In this document: piece by piece, positions 30,346 to 37,783 of the stretch
Layout: each line of letters starts with the position of its first letter
How positions within the stretch are numbered: the first letter of the stretch is position 1
Assembly (NCBI RefSeq): GCF_030295425.1
Contig: NZ_AP027081.1
Coordinates: 3,765,001 to 3,829,000, forward strand
Direction: 5' to 3'
Origin: Mesoterricola sediminis
GTDB lineage: Bacteria > Acidobacteriota > Holophagae > Holophagales > Holophagaceae
Length of the DNA: 64,000 nucleotides
Made by a program: the position numbers and the translations under genes
Notes under the pieces: generated by a model
The model's input: the letters and a program-made list of their open reading frames with translations, nothing else
What the model was told of the DNA's origin: nothing
Databases searched by the model: none

Positions 30346-33048
30346 TCACTTGAAGGTCATGTGGACCGTGCGGACGTCGGCGGTCTTGCCGGAGGCGTGG
30401 CACAGGGCGCACTGCTCGACCTTCAGGAGCGCGGTGGCGCGGGCTTCGTAGAAGGCGCCGCCGTTCGTCTTGTAGTGGGCGATGGCGACGGGGGTGTCGT
30501 GGCAGCCGGCGCAGGCGGCGACCATCGGGGAGTTCACCAGCGTGGTGCTGGCGGCATCCGTGTAGTTGGTCGTGGCGGCGGTGGCCAGGTTCGTGGAGTA
30601 GCCGCTGCCGTAGGCGGTGTTGGCGGCCACGAAGGGGCTGTAGTAGGTGCCGGGGACGGTCTCGGTGCCGGTCACGATCGCGTTGATCGTGGCAGGGGTC
30701 GTGCCGGTGGCCACGGTGCTCCACAGCAGGTTGGGCAGGGCGTTGGCGCTGGCGGTGTTCTGGAAGTCATAGGACCCCGGAACGTGGCAGGCTTCGCAGT
30801 TGTTCAGGATGGCGGGGTACTCGACCTGCCAGTAGTAGTCGCCGGCGGAGACTTCCCAGCTGAACTTGTTGACCCGCTTGCCGGCGCCGTGGATGGCGTG
30901 GATGGCGTCCTTGATGTTCACGGACCAGCCGCTGTTGACGCGGTTCACGTTGTGGCAGAACACGCAGGTGGGGGCGTCGTTGCGCTGGCCGGCGTGGTAG
31001 ACCTTCTCGGTGAACACGCCCAGGGCGGCGTGGCACTCGTTGCACTTGGCGTTGCTGACGATGGCACGGCGAGCGGCCACCTGGGTGGACAGCAGGGTGC
31101 TGGAGGTGGCGCCCATCTTGTAGACGTTGGGCGCGGGGACGGACAGGCCGCCCTGCCGCTTGCCCTCGACGTTGTAGGCGTAGCCGGCAACGTTGGTCTG
31201 GGTCAGGGGCTGGGTGGAGGTGAGGCCGTAGGTGTAGCCGATGCCGCCGGTGACCATGGTGGCGGTGGTGGGGATCTTCACCCCGGTCATGGTGAGGGTG
31301 TAGTAGCCGTTGGTGTCGGGGCCGGTGAGGGTGCCCGCGGCGGTGCCGGTGGCGGTGCCGTTCCAGACGTTCTTGAAGTAGGTGCTGGCGGTGGCGTTGT
31401 AGTCGGCGGGGGTGGCGATGCCGTCCTGCGGCAGGGCCATGGCGACGTAGAAGCTGGGGCCGCCCACGAAGTTGTCCCAGAACTCGGTCTTGCCGGTGGC
31501 GCTGTAGGTGTTGAAGTCAGCGCGCTGGCCGTCCTGGAGGAAGCGGAACACGAACACCGGCTGGCTGCTGGCGTTCAGGGTGAAGCTCTTCAGGTCCCAG
31601 GTGGGCTTGATGGCGCCGGCGGGCAGGTTGCTGGTGATGCCGGCCACGTAGGACGCGTTGGTGTTGGCGTTGGTGCCGCCCAGCCAGGTGTTGTTGGGGT
31701 TGGGGGGAACGACGGCCACGTGGTAGACGGTGGCGATGTCGCTGGCGCTGTGGCACTGGGAGCAGTACTTGTCGTCGGAGGCGGAGCCGCCGGGGTGGTT
31801 CGTGCCGAGGACCCAGTCGATGCTGTCGTGGCAGGCGCCGCAGGCGTTACGGCCGGGGTTGGTCTTCCAGCGGTCGCCCTGGGCGGACTTGGAGCCGTCG
31901 TGGCACTGCACGCAGTTCCGGTGGTCCATCGGGTAGGTGGTCTCGTTGAAGGCGATGCCGGCGTAGTTGTAGCCGGTCTTGCTCAGGATCTCGCCGGCGT
32001 GCAGCCGGTGGATGAACTGGGGCATGTTGCCCACGGCCTGGTTCGCGATCTTGTTGGTGCTGCCGGTGTAGCCGCCGGTGGTGGTGGTCGCCTCGGCGTT
32101 CCCGTACTTCCGCTGGTCGGTGTGGCAGATCGAGCAGTAGTTGGGATCCCAGCGGCTGCCGCCATGGAAGGTGCTCAGGCGGGTGTGGCAGTCGTTGCAG
32201 GCCTGGGTGGTGGTGATGGTGCGGCCCGCGTCGGTCGCCGTGATGGCGGCGCCGGTCTTGGGGATGAAGTCGTAGGTGGCGTTGACGGGAACCTTGAGGT
32301 TCACGGCGCTCTGGGCGGACGTGGAGCCGTCGGCGGTGTTGCTGCCGGTGCCGCGGAAGGCGCCCGCGATCTGCAGGGAGACGCGGTGGGTCAGGGTGTC
32401 GACGTAGGTCACGTCGCCGAGGTCGGCGCGGACGTTGTTGCCGGTGTAGGTGGCGGCGTCGAGGATGCCCTGGGCCTTGGTGATGTCGCGGCGGAACGTG
32501 TAGACGTAGCTGCCGTCGCCGTTGTCAACCAGGGTGCCGATGCTGTCGGTGGTGGGCTTGGTCGGGCCGGCGGCCGTGGTGGTCGTCGGGTTGGACGTGA
32601 CGATGTAGTTCATCCACTGGCCGCTGCCGTCGGCGCCCACCACCAGCTTGGCGATGGAGAGGGCGACGTTGGGGTAGCTGGCGTAGAGGGCCGTGGCGGA
32701 CTTGGAGGTCCAGCCCAGGCCGGTCACGGGGGTGCCGTTGGCGTCCGTCACCTTGAAGGTCACGACGGGCTGGCCGTTCACGACGGCGGCCTTGGTGATC
32801 GTGCCGGTGAGGGCGAGGTTGGCCCACTGGTCCTGGGTCATGTTGGCGACGTTGGCGGTCGGGGTGGTCCCGTTGGTGCCGTTCGTGCCGTTGGTCCCGT
32901 TGGTGCCGTTGGTGCCGTTGCTGCCGTTCTGGCCGGCGGGGCCGGCGGCGCCGGTATCACCCTTCTCACCACGGCAGCCGACGAGGGCGAGGGCGATGAC
33001 CGCGCTGGCGGCCAGGGCGCCCAACCTCTTCAGAGGTTTCATTTCCAT
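30346..33048 (-). CDS. decaheme OmcA/MtrC-type outer-surface cytochrome c lipoprotein
   Basis: This 900-residue protein is predicted to be the outer-surface terminal cytochrome of an electron conduit. A strong ribosome site (GGAGG, 8 bases away) selects the ATG at 33048. The lipobox LVGC puts the acylated Cys at residue 25. Next come 12 Gly-X-Y triplets (about residues 27-62: GEK, GDT, GAA, GPA, GQN, GSN, five GTN, GTT), a collagen-like stalk. Ten CxxCH motifs follow: CNDCH, CSICH, CVQCH, CGACH, CSQCH, CNECH, CVFCH, CEACH, CAGCH and CALCH, grouped five and five around a central beta-rich domain. This matches the OmcA/MtrC family. The protein ends shortly after the last heme. Confidence 0.93.
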   Translation of the reverse strand: MEMKPLKRLGALAASAVIALALVGCRGEKGDTGAAGPAGQNGSNGTNGTNGTNGTNGTNGTTPTANVANMTQDQWANLALTGTITKAAVVNGQPVVTFKVTDANGTPVTGLGWTSKSATALYASYPNVALSIAKLVVGADGSGQWMNYIVTSNPTTTTAAGPTKPTTDSIGTLVDNGDGSYVYTFRRDITKAQGILDAATYTGNNVRADLGDVTYVDTLTHRVSLQIAGAFRGTGSNTADGSTSAQSAVNLKVPVNATYDFIPKTGAAITATDAGRTITTTQACNDCHTRLSTFHGGSRWDPNYCSICHTDQRKYGNAEATTTTGGYTGSTNKIANQAVGNMPQFIHRLHAGEILSKTGYNYAGIAFNETTYPMDHRNCVQCHDGSKSAQGDRWKTNPGRNACGACHDSIDWVLGTNHPGGSASDDKYCSQCHSASDIATVYHVAVVPPNPNNTWLGGTNANTNASYVAGITSNLPAGAIKPTWDLKSFTLNASSQPVFVFRFLQDGQRADFNTYSATGKTEFWDNFVGGPSFYVAMALPQDGIATPADYNATASTYFKNVWNGTATGTAAGTLTGPDTNGYYTLTMTGVKIPTTATMVTGGIGYTYGLTSTQPLTQTNVAGYAYNVEGKRQGGLSVPAPNVYKMGATSSTLLSTQVAARRAIVSNAKCNECHAALGVFTEKVYHAGQRNDAPTCVFCHNVNRVNSGWSVNIKDAIHAIHGAGKRVNKFSWEVSAGDYYWQVEYPAILNNCEACHVPGSYDFQNTASANALPNLLWSTVATGTTPATINAIVTGTETVPGTYYSPFVAANTAYGSGYSTNLATAATTNYTDAASTTLVNSPMVAACAGCHDTPVAIAHYKTNGGAFYEARATALLKVEQCALCHASGKTADVRTVHMTFK
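32872..32929 (-). repeat. 9-bp tandem repeat encoding the Gly-Thr-Asn stalk
   Basis: Imperfect copies of GTTGGTGCC (plus strand; the minus reading gives GGCACCAAC, Gly-Thr-Asn) run for about six units inside the decaheme cytochrome gene. The units encode the GTN part of its collagen-like stalk. Such arrays change length by slippage, so stalk length may differ between strains. Confidence 0.8.
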
Positions 33049-33192
33049 GCTTTTTCCTCCTTGTTGAAAACGCATGATTGTTTCAATTGCGATGGAACTG
33101 CAGATCGGGATGTCGGGGATCATTCAAGTCGGGCACCTCCCTTGGGGGCTCAGCGTGCGATGGGGTTCGCAGGGTTGTTGGAAGCCGTCGGA

Positions 33193-33837
33193 CTAGAGAT
33201 TCGTGGTGTGGCAGAGGGTGCCGTTGAAGCAGCCCGGGGTGGTGCCCGCTGCCGCGGGGGGTTTGGGGGTGATGGAGGAGTGGGCGCCCAGGGCGTGGCA
33301 CTTGGCGCATTCGGCCGCATTGCTGGGGTCGGTGCGGTCGTGGTTCGGGTTGCTGGGCGAGACGCCGCTGACCCAGGGCTTCGCGGGGTGCGGGGCCGTG
33401 GTGTGGCAGGCGGTGCAGGCGGGGGTGATGCCCACCGGGTTCGTGTACTGGTCCCCGTGGCAGCGGGTGCAGGCCACGAAGCTGGTGCGGAGCAGCCCGG
33501 TCAGCCCGTTGTCCTTGGGCTGCGCGCCGAGGCGCCCGTGCTGGCTGGCCTGGGCCCAGTCGGCGGGGTGGTGGGGGCCGTCGGGGTGGTGGCAGCCGAA
33601 GCAGCTGACCTTGGAGGTGCCGCCGGCCTGGGTCTTGTCCGTGGTGGAGCCGTGGCAGGGCTTGCAGCTGTCGGGGTTCATCAGGTAGTCCTTCCAGTGG
33701 GAGGACTGCCAGGTGGCGGGGTGCTGGCCGGTGGTCGGGTTCAGGGACGGCGCGTTGGTGGCGCTGGTGGAACAGCCCCAGAAGACCAGGGCCGCCGCCG
33801 CCGTGAGGAGGGTTTTGGCAATCAGACGCTGGTTCAT
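33193..33837 (-). CDS. pentaheme cytochrome c lipoprotein with a sixth atypical motif
   Basis: The 214-residue protein (ATG at 33837, GAGG-type ribosome site upstream) has a lipobox VFWGC near residue 22. It carries five CxxCH heme sites: CKPCH, CFGCH, CTRCH, CTACH and CAKCH. Near the C-terminus CFNGTLCH gives a CX5CH arrangement, which could bind a sixth heme if a suitable ligase acts. The rest is rich in Pro and His, with HHPDGPHHPADW offering distal ligands. It is encoded between the periplasmic five-heme gene and the decaheme gene on the same strand. It probably passes electrons at the outer membrane. No exact homologue is named. Confidence 0.85.
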   Translation of the reverse strand: MNQRLIAKTLLTAAAALVFWGCSTSATNAPSLNPTTGQHPATWQSSHWKDYLMNPDSCKPCHGSTTDKTQAGGTSKVSCFGCHHPDGPHHPADWAQASQHGRLGAQPKDNGLTGLLRTSFVACTRCHGDQYTNPVGITPACTACHTTAPHPAKPWVSGVSPSNPNHDRTDPSNAAECAKCHALGAHSSITPKPPAAAGTTPGCFNGTLCHTTNL

Positions 33838-33847
33838 GACGGGACCT

Positions 33848-34315
33848 CTACCGGTGGCAAGCACTGCACTTCTCGTTGTTGGCGCGGCCATGGCACTTGT
33901 AGCAGCCCGTGGGATCGATCTTCCCGTCGATGCGGTGCATGGTCAGGTAGCCGCCGCGGTGCGGGGAGACCCGGTCGGGACGGTTGCCCAGCTTGGTGGA
34001 GGCGGGCATGACGGTCTTGCCGCCGTGGCAGTCGGCGCAGAAGGACTGGGCGTGGCAGGTGGCGCACGTCGTGGCGTCCTGGGTGGCCTGGACCTTGTGG
34101 TCCTTGGCGAAGGCGGCCGTGTGGTTCAGGGACGCGTAGGTCTTCTGCGTGCTCTTCACCACTTCGGTGCCGTGGCACTCGGAGCAGGTGGGGCGCCCGT
34201 TGGGGAGCTCCTGGGGGTGGGTGCGGGCGAAGCTGGCTTCGGGAGAGACGAGGGCGCAGGCCGACATGATCCCGAGGCCGAGGGCGGCCGCGAGGAGGAG
34301 GATCTTCTTGTGCAT
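33848..34315 (-). CDS. five-heme cytochrome c, putative periplasmic partner of the porin
   Basis: The 155-residue product has an N-terminal export signal with an IMSAC lipobox-like Cys at residue 20. It carries five CxxCH motifs: CSECH, CATCH, CADCH, CYKCH and CSACH. Spare histidines (NHTAAFAKDHK, SPHRGGYLTMH) could supply distal ligands. The ATG shares one base with the porin stop (TGATG), so the two are made together. In known porin-cytochrome complexes the periplasmic side is a multiheme cytochrome encoded beside the barrel, and this one fits. Whether it is lipid anchored or a free periplasmic protein cannot be settled from the sequence. Confidence 0.85.
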   Translation of the reverse strand: MHKKILLLAAALGLGIMSACALVSPEASFARTHPQELPNGRPTCSECHGTEVVKSTQKTYASLNHTAAFAKDHKVQATQDATTCATCHAQSFCADCHGGKTVMPASTKLGNRPDRVSPHRGGYLTMHRIDGKIDPTGCYKCHGRANNEKCSACHR

Positions 34316-35703
34316 CACTTGCCTCCCTTGAGGGCGAAGCCGAAGCGGTACTCGGCCCGGAGGAGGCCCATGACCTGCTTCTTGTAGAGGGCGGTGTCCT
34401 CGACGCTCAGATCCCCGGAGACCTTGAAGGACTTGGCGGCCTGGTAGCCCACGGAGCCCACGATGGCGGACTGGATGGCCTTGCCGTTGAGGGCGGGGTT
34501 GAGGGCGGCGTCCGTGAAGTGCAGCCGGATGCCGTCGAGGCTGGCCGAGAAGGGACCCTTCTCGTACATCACCCAGCCGCGCATCTCGCTGTGGCTGAGG
34601 CTGTAGGCCGGGGTGACGGAGTCGACGAGCGTCACGCGGAAGGCGACGGTCTTGTGGTAGGCGCCGCCGAACACGAGGTTGGCAGCGGGCACGTTCAGGC
34701 GGCCCTCGAGGCCGGCCCGGGTGGTGTACCCGTAGACTTCGCGCTCCGTGTGGCGCAGGTCCGCCGTCAGGGTGAGGGCGGAGACCGGCGCGTAGGTGAC
34801 GGCGCCGCTGGTGGCGGTGTAGGTGCCCCGCTCGTTCTGGTTGAAGAGGGAGGGGAGCGTGCCGCCGGCGTAGTAGGAGTAGAAGTTGCGCTGGACGTAG
34901 CCGCCGGTGGCGGAGAGGTTCTCGAGGATGTGGAAGGTGCCCCGGAATTCCTGCTCGGCGACGCGCTTGCGGTCCTCGCCGGGGGCGGCGGCGGGATGGT
35001 TGGCCACGTCGAACACGGTGCGGCCCGTGAAGTCGAAGAAGGCCACCGGCGCCAGGGTCAGGTCGACGCCCACCTGGCGGCGGGAGTAGTCGACGGTGCG
35101 GGGGGTGGCCACGTCCAGGTCCTTGGCCGCGTTGGAGCCGTCCTGGAGGTAGGAGACGCCCAGCTCGCCCATGCGGGGGATCCGGTAGGACAGGCGGGCA
35201 CCGGCCAGGAAGTTCTTCTGGAAGGTGATGTCGGCCTGGGGCAGGACGCCGTAGTTCTTGTAGATGACGGGAATGCCGCCGAAGGCCGAGATGGCGAAGC
35301 CGCCCTTGAGGTCCGTGCGGGCGTAGACGCCGTCCAGCTGCTCCACGCCCGTGGTGCCGAAGGCGGTGATGCGGCCGGCCTTGATCTGGCCGTTGGCCTG
35401 GGCGAAGTCGTACTGGAGGTACCCGTAGGTGAGGTCCCCGGCGGACTTCCCGCCGAGGGCGGACTGGTCCTTCAGGTCGGTGCGGCCCCAGCCGTACAGA
35501 TGGAGGGAGAGGGCGTCCGTCCCCAGCTTCGTCGCGTCGATGCCGAGGAACTCGGTGACGGGGGCGTAGGTGGCCTTGTCGAAGCCGGGGGTGTCCGTCT
35601 TCCACATCTGGGCCATCGTGGTGCTGTACACGTTGACGTCCTGGGCGAACGCCGCCGCGGGGACCAGGGCGGCCAGGAGGGCCAGGTGAATTCGCTGTTT
35701 CAT
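34315..35703 (-). CDS. outer-membrane beta-barrel of a porin-cytochrome electron conduit
   Basis: The 462-residue protein (ATG at 35703) has a signal peptide (MKQRIHLALLAALVPAAAFA). The remainder consists of alternating amphipathic strands of about ten residues with short turns, for example LSLHLYGWGRTDL, GDLTYGYLQYDFA, VGVDLTLAPVAFFDF and ALTLTADLRHTERE. This is the pattern of a large outer-membrane barrel of perhaps 20 or more strands. It is the first gene before three multiheme cytochromes, matching the gene logic of MtrCAB and Geobacter Pcc systems, although direct similarity to MtrB is not visible by eye. It would insulate the electron path through the membrane. The C-terminus ends FGFALKGGK, without the usual final Phe. 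Confidence 0.75.
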   Translation of the reverse strand: MKQRIHLALLAALVPAAAFAQDVNVYSTTMAQMWKTDTPGFDKATYAPVTEFLGIDATKLGTDALSLHLYGWGRTDLKDQSALGGKSAGDLTYGYLQYDFAQANGQIKAGRITAFGTTGVEQLDGVYARTDLKGGFAISAFGGIPVIYKNYGVLPQADITFQKNFLAGARLSYRIPRMGELGVSYLQDGSNAAKDLDVATPRTVDYSRRQVGVDLTLAPVAFFDFTGRTVFDVANHPAAAPGEDRKRVAEQEFRGTFHILENLSATGGYVQRNFYSYYAGGTLPSLFNQNERGTYTATSGAVTYAPVSALTLTADLRHTEREVYGYTTRAGLEGRLNVPAANLVFGGAYHKTVAFRVTLVDSVTPAYSLSHSEMRGWVMYEKGPFSASLDGIRLHFTDAALNPALNGKAIQSAIVGSVGYQAAKSFKVSGDLSVEDTALYKKQVMGLLRAEYRFGFALKGGK

Positions 35704-36267
35704 GACTGGCCTCCAGCCGCAATCCGCCGCAACGGAGCGGTCGGCAAGACCATGGGTCGCGTGCGCATCGAGGGCCTCCTCCACGGGAAATGAAAGGTGA
35801 GATTTCCGATCAAAAATGGGAACGCGGAAAACCAGACGTCTGGCTCCGAAGATCTGTTTTGAAGAATGCTAGTAAGCCTGCCGGGGGGCCGCAAGCCACG
35901 AATAAATCCGACGAATTCGCTCTGCTATCGCGAAATCGGGCCCTTTTCCCCCGCCCTCGCGACGTTTCAAATCGGACATTCATCTCCGACATAAAACAGA
36001 TTCTATGGTCCTTATTATGAAATTTCCGGCACGTTGCGTGCGGGGGAGCGACCAATGATCCAGTTTCCAAAAGGTTCCCGGGAATCTCAAAAAAATTTTC
36101 ATGCTCCGAAACCCACGGATACCGAGTCTCTGGATCCGGCGCCCGATCCAGGCTTCCCCTTGCGGGTCAGTCGGAAGCGGGGATTGATGTCCCAAAAAAA
36201 TCATATATAAAGTTTTTATTAAATTTCAGAACCCCGGGACCGAAATCCGCCGGTCGGGTGACCGCCG
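35704..36267. other. 564-base AT-rich intergenic region ahead of the electron-transfer operon
   Basis: No credible gene is present. GC falls markedly, especially at 36060-36230 where A/T runs such as AAAAAAATCATATATAAAG occur. The half nearest the porin gene holds a candidate promoter (35866-35894) and a perfect palindrome CCAGACGTCTGG at 35832-35843. The other half lies downstream of rlmH and shows no clear terminator. Regulation of the operon is probably encoded here. Confidence 0.6.
35832..35894 (-). promoter_or_regulatory. candidate promoter and palindromic operator of the porin-cytochrome operon
   Basis: On the minus strand TTGCGG (35894-35889) and TAGCAT (35871-35866) are 17 bases apart. 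Start of transcription would be near 35859, with a leader of about 155 bases. A perfect 12-bp palindrome, CCAGACGTCTGG (35832-35843), lies just after the predicted start, in a typical repressor position. Confidence 0.45.
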
Positions 36268-36753
36268 TCACTTGTGGTACGGTCCGCCCTTCAGGATCGT
36301 GAAGGCCCGGTAGAGCTGTTCCAGGAAGAGCACCCGGCTGAGGTCGTGGGGGAAGGTCATGGGGGAGAGGCTCAGCTGCTCCCGCACCTCCCCCTTGAGC
36401 GCCGGGTCCAGCCCGTGGCTGGACCCGATGGCGAAGGCGAGGCTCTCGCCCCGGTCCATCCGGACCCCGAGCCAGCGGGCGAAGTCCTCGGAGGTCCGGG
36501 CGGGCCCTTCCGCGCACAGGAGGACGGGACAGCGGATGCCTTCCAGACGGGCCCGGATGCGCTCGGCCTCTTCCTTGAGCTGGCGGGCCGCATCGCCCCG
36601 CCCCTCCGGAAGCTCGTCCACGTCCAGGCGGGCATGGGCCTTGAGCAGCGTGCGGTAGTGCTGGTCCAGATCGCGGATCGGCCCGGTCTTCGGACGTCCG
36701 ACGGTGATGAGGCGGATGGGGTACAAGGGAATCCCGTTTGAAAAGGCGATCAA
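36268..36753 (-). CDS. rlmH: 23S rRNA pseudouridine-1915 N3-methyltransferase
   Basis: RlmH methylates pseudouridine 1915 in helix 69 of 23S rRNA using SAM. The 161-residue SPOUT protein has IRLITVGRPKTGPIRDL at the N-terminus. The C-terminal knot has LAFAIGSSHGLDPALKG, LSLSPMTFPHDLSRVLFLEQ and the invariant end YRAFTILKGGPYHK. The start is uncertain: TTG at 36753 has GGGAGG only two bases away, while a TTG at 36726 would give the more usual MYPIRLITVG start. The gene is divergent from the following lipoprotein gene. Confidence 0.9.
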   Translation of the reverse strand: MIAFSNGIPLYPIRLITVGRPKTGPIRDLDQHYRTLLKAHARLDVDELPEGRGDAARQLKEEAERIRARLEGIRCPVLLCAEGPARTSEDFARWLGVRMDRGESLAFAIGSSHGLDPALKGEVREQLSLSPMTFPHDLSRVLFLEQLYRAFTILKGGPYHK

Positions 36754-36791
36754 TACCTCCCATAATCTAGCGGTTCCGATGAGGAGGTCCC

Positions 36792-37553
36792 ATGAATTTG
36801 AAGAACCTGTGCCTACCCGCCCTCGCAGGCCTTGCCCTCTTGGTCGGCTGCGATTCCAAGCCAGCGGACAGTGTGCCCAAGACGGCGCCGATGGCCGCCA
36901 AGGAGGCCCATGCCCTGCTGCCCCACCTGAAGTACATCGGGGTGCGCAAGGACCTGCAGGACGTGGCGGTCATCGCCCCCCAGGACCTGGCCGGCCTGTA
37001 CGGCAACGCCTGGTGGTTCCACAAGCACGCCGGCAGCATGGACCTGAGCCTCACCGCCGAGGAGATCAAGGCCCTGGGCGCCGATGAGATCAAGGCCATG
37101 GGCTACATCGCCCCCGGCGTCAGCATGGCCTCCCTGCAGGCCGCCATGGACAAGCTCAGCGCCAAGCAGATCCCGGCCCTCCCGGCCGAGATGCAGGGCC
37201 TCGACGTCCTGAAGCTCGACCAGGTCCCCACCGACGAGAAGGACAAGACCAAGGCCAAGGACTTCGCCGCCCTCAACGGCCCCCAGCTCCGCGCCCTTTA
37301 CAACACCGGCCTCTACCGCCTCATCAAGGGCGTTCCTGAAGCGCTCTGGGGCGAGATCGCCGTCATGAAGAGCACCCCCAATCCCAAGAACACCCAGGAG
37401 ACCGCGCTGCTCCTCGGCCTCCAGGGCAAGCCCATCATGGAGCTCACCGCCCGCCAGAAGGCTGACGGCACCCAGAGCATCATCTACATCCACTACCTCG
37501 TCCAGCCCAAGGTCCTCGCCAAGGCCGCCGCGCAGATGGCCGAGAAGAAGTAG
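36792..37553 (+). CDS. lipoprotein of unknown function
   Basis: The 253-residue protein has an N-terminal lipobox (LALLVGC, Cys20) followed by a short Asp/Lys/Pro linker, so it should be membrane anchored and periplasmic or surface-exposed. The mature part is mostly helical and Lys/Ala-rich (LSLTAEEIKALGADEIKAMG, AMDKLSAKQIPALPAEMQ). No catalytic motif was recognised. A GAGGAGG ribosome site precedes the ATG. It lies alone before gdhA, and a GC-rich inverted pair (AGGGGCCCG at about 37568 and CGGGCCCTT at about 37611) may end its transcript. Function unknown. Confidence 0.7.
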   Translation: MNLKNLCLPALAGLALLVGCDSKPADSVPKTAPMAAKEAHALLPHLKYIGVRKDLQDVAVIAPQDLAGLYGNAWWFHKHAGSMDLSLTAEEIKALGADEIKAMGYIAPGVSMASLQAAMDKLSAKQIPALPAEMQGLDVLKLDQVPTDEKDKTKAKDFAALNGPQLRALYNTGLYRLIKGVPEALWGEIAVMKSTPNPKNTQETALLLGLQGKPIMELTARQKADGTQSIIYIHYLVQPKVLAKAAAQMAEKK

Positions 37554-37783
37554 TCTCCCTTCCGTTCCAGGGGCCCGACTGTCACAGGTTCATGACCTGA
37601 TCCGACCGCCGGGCCCTTGGTGCATCCGCGTCCCAGTGAGCAAAGTCACGTACTTGCCAGGCGCGGGTTTCCGGCCGAACCAAGGGAGTATAGTCATCGG
37701 CGTCAGGCCGTCACGCCTGGATCCCATGCCCGCCTGAGTGGCGTCCCTCCCACCTTCCATCCCTTCCACCAAGGAGTTGAGTC

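Noticed and set aside
32872-32929. Possible CRISPR or minisatellite array
   Set aside because: The units are 9 bp, in frame, without spacers, and encode Gly-Thr-Asn triplets of the cytochrome stalk.
30247-34011. 1254-codon plus-strand frame, Gly/Val-rich
   Set aside because: It lies opposite the decaheme and pentaheme genes, whose heme motifs are unmistakable; the frame is only an antisense artefact.
37560-37625. Riboswitch ahead of gdhA
   Set aside because: The only structure is a GC-rich inverted pair with a long loop after the lipoprotein gene; no conserved riboswitch core was recognisable.
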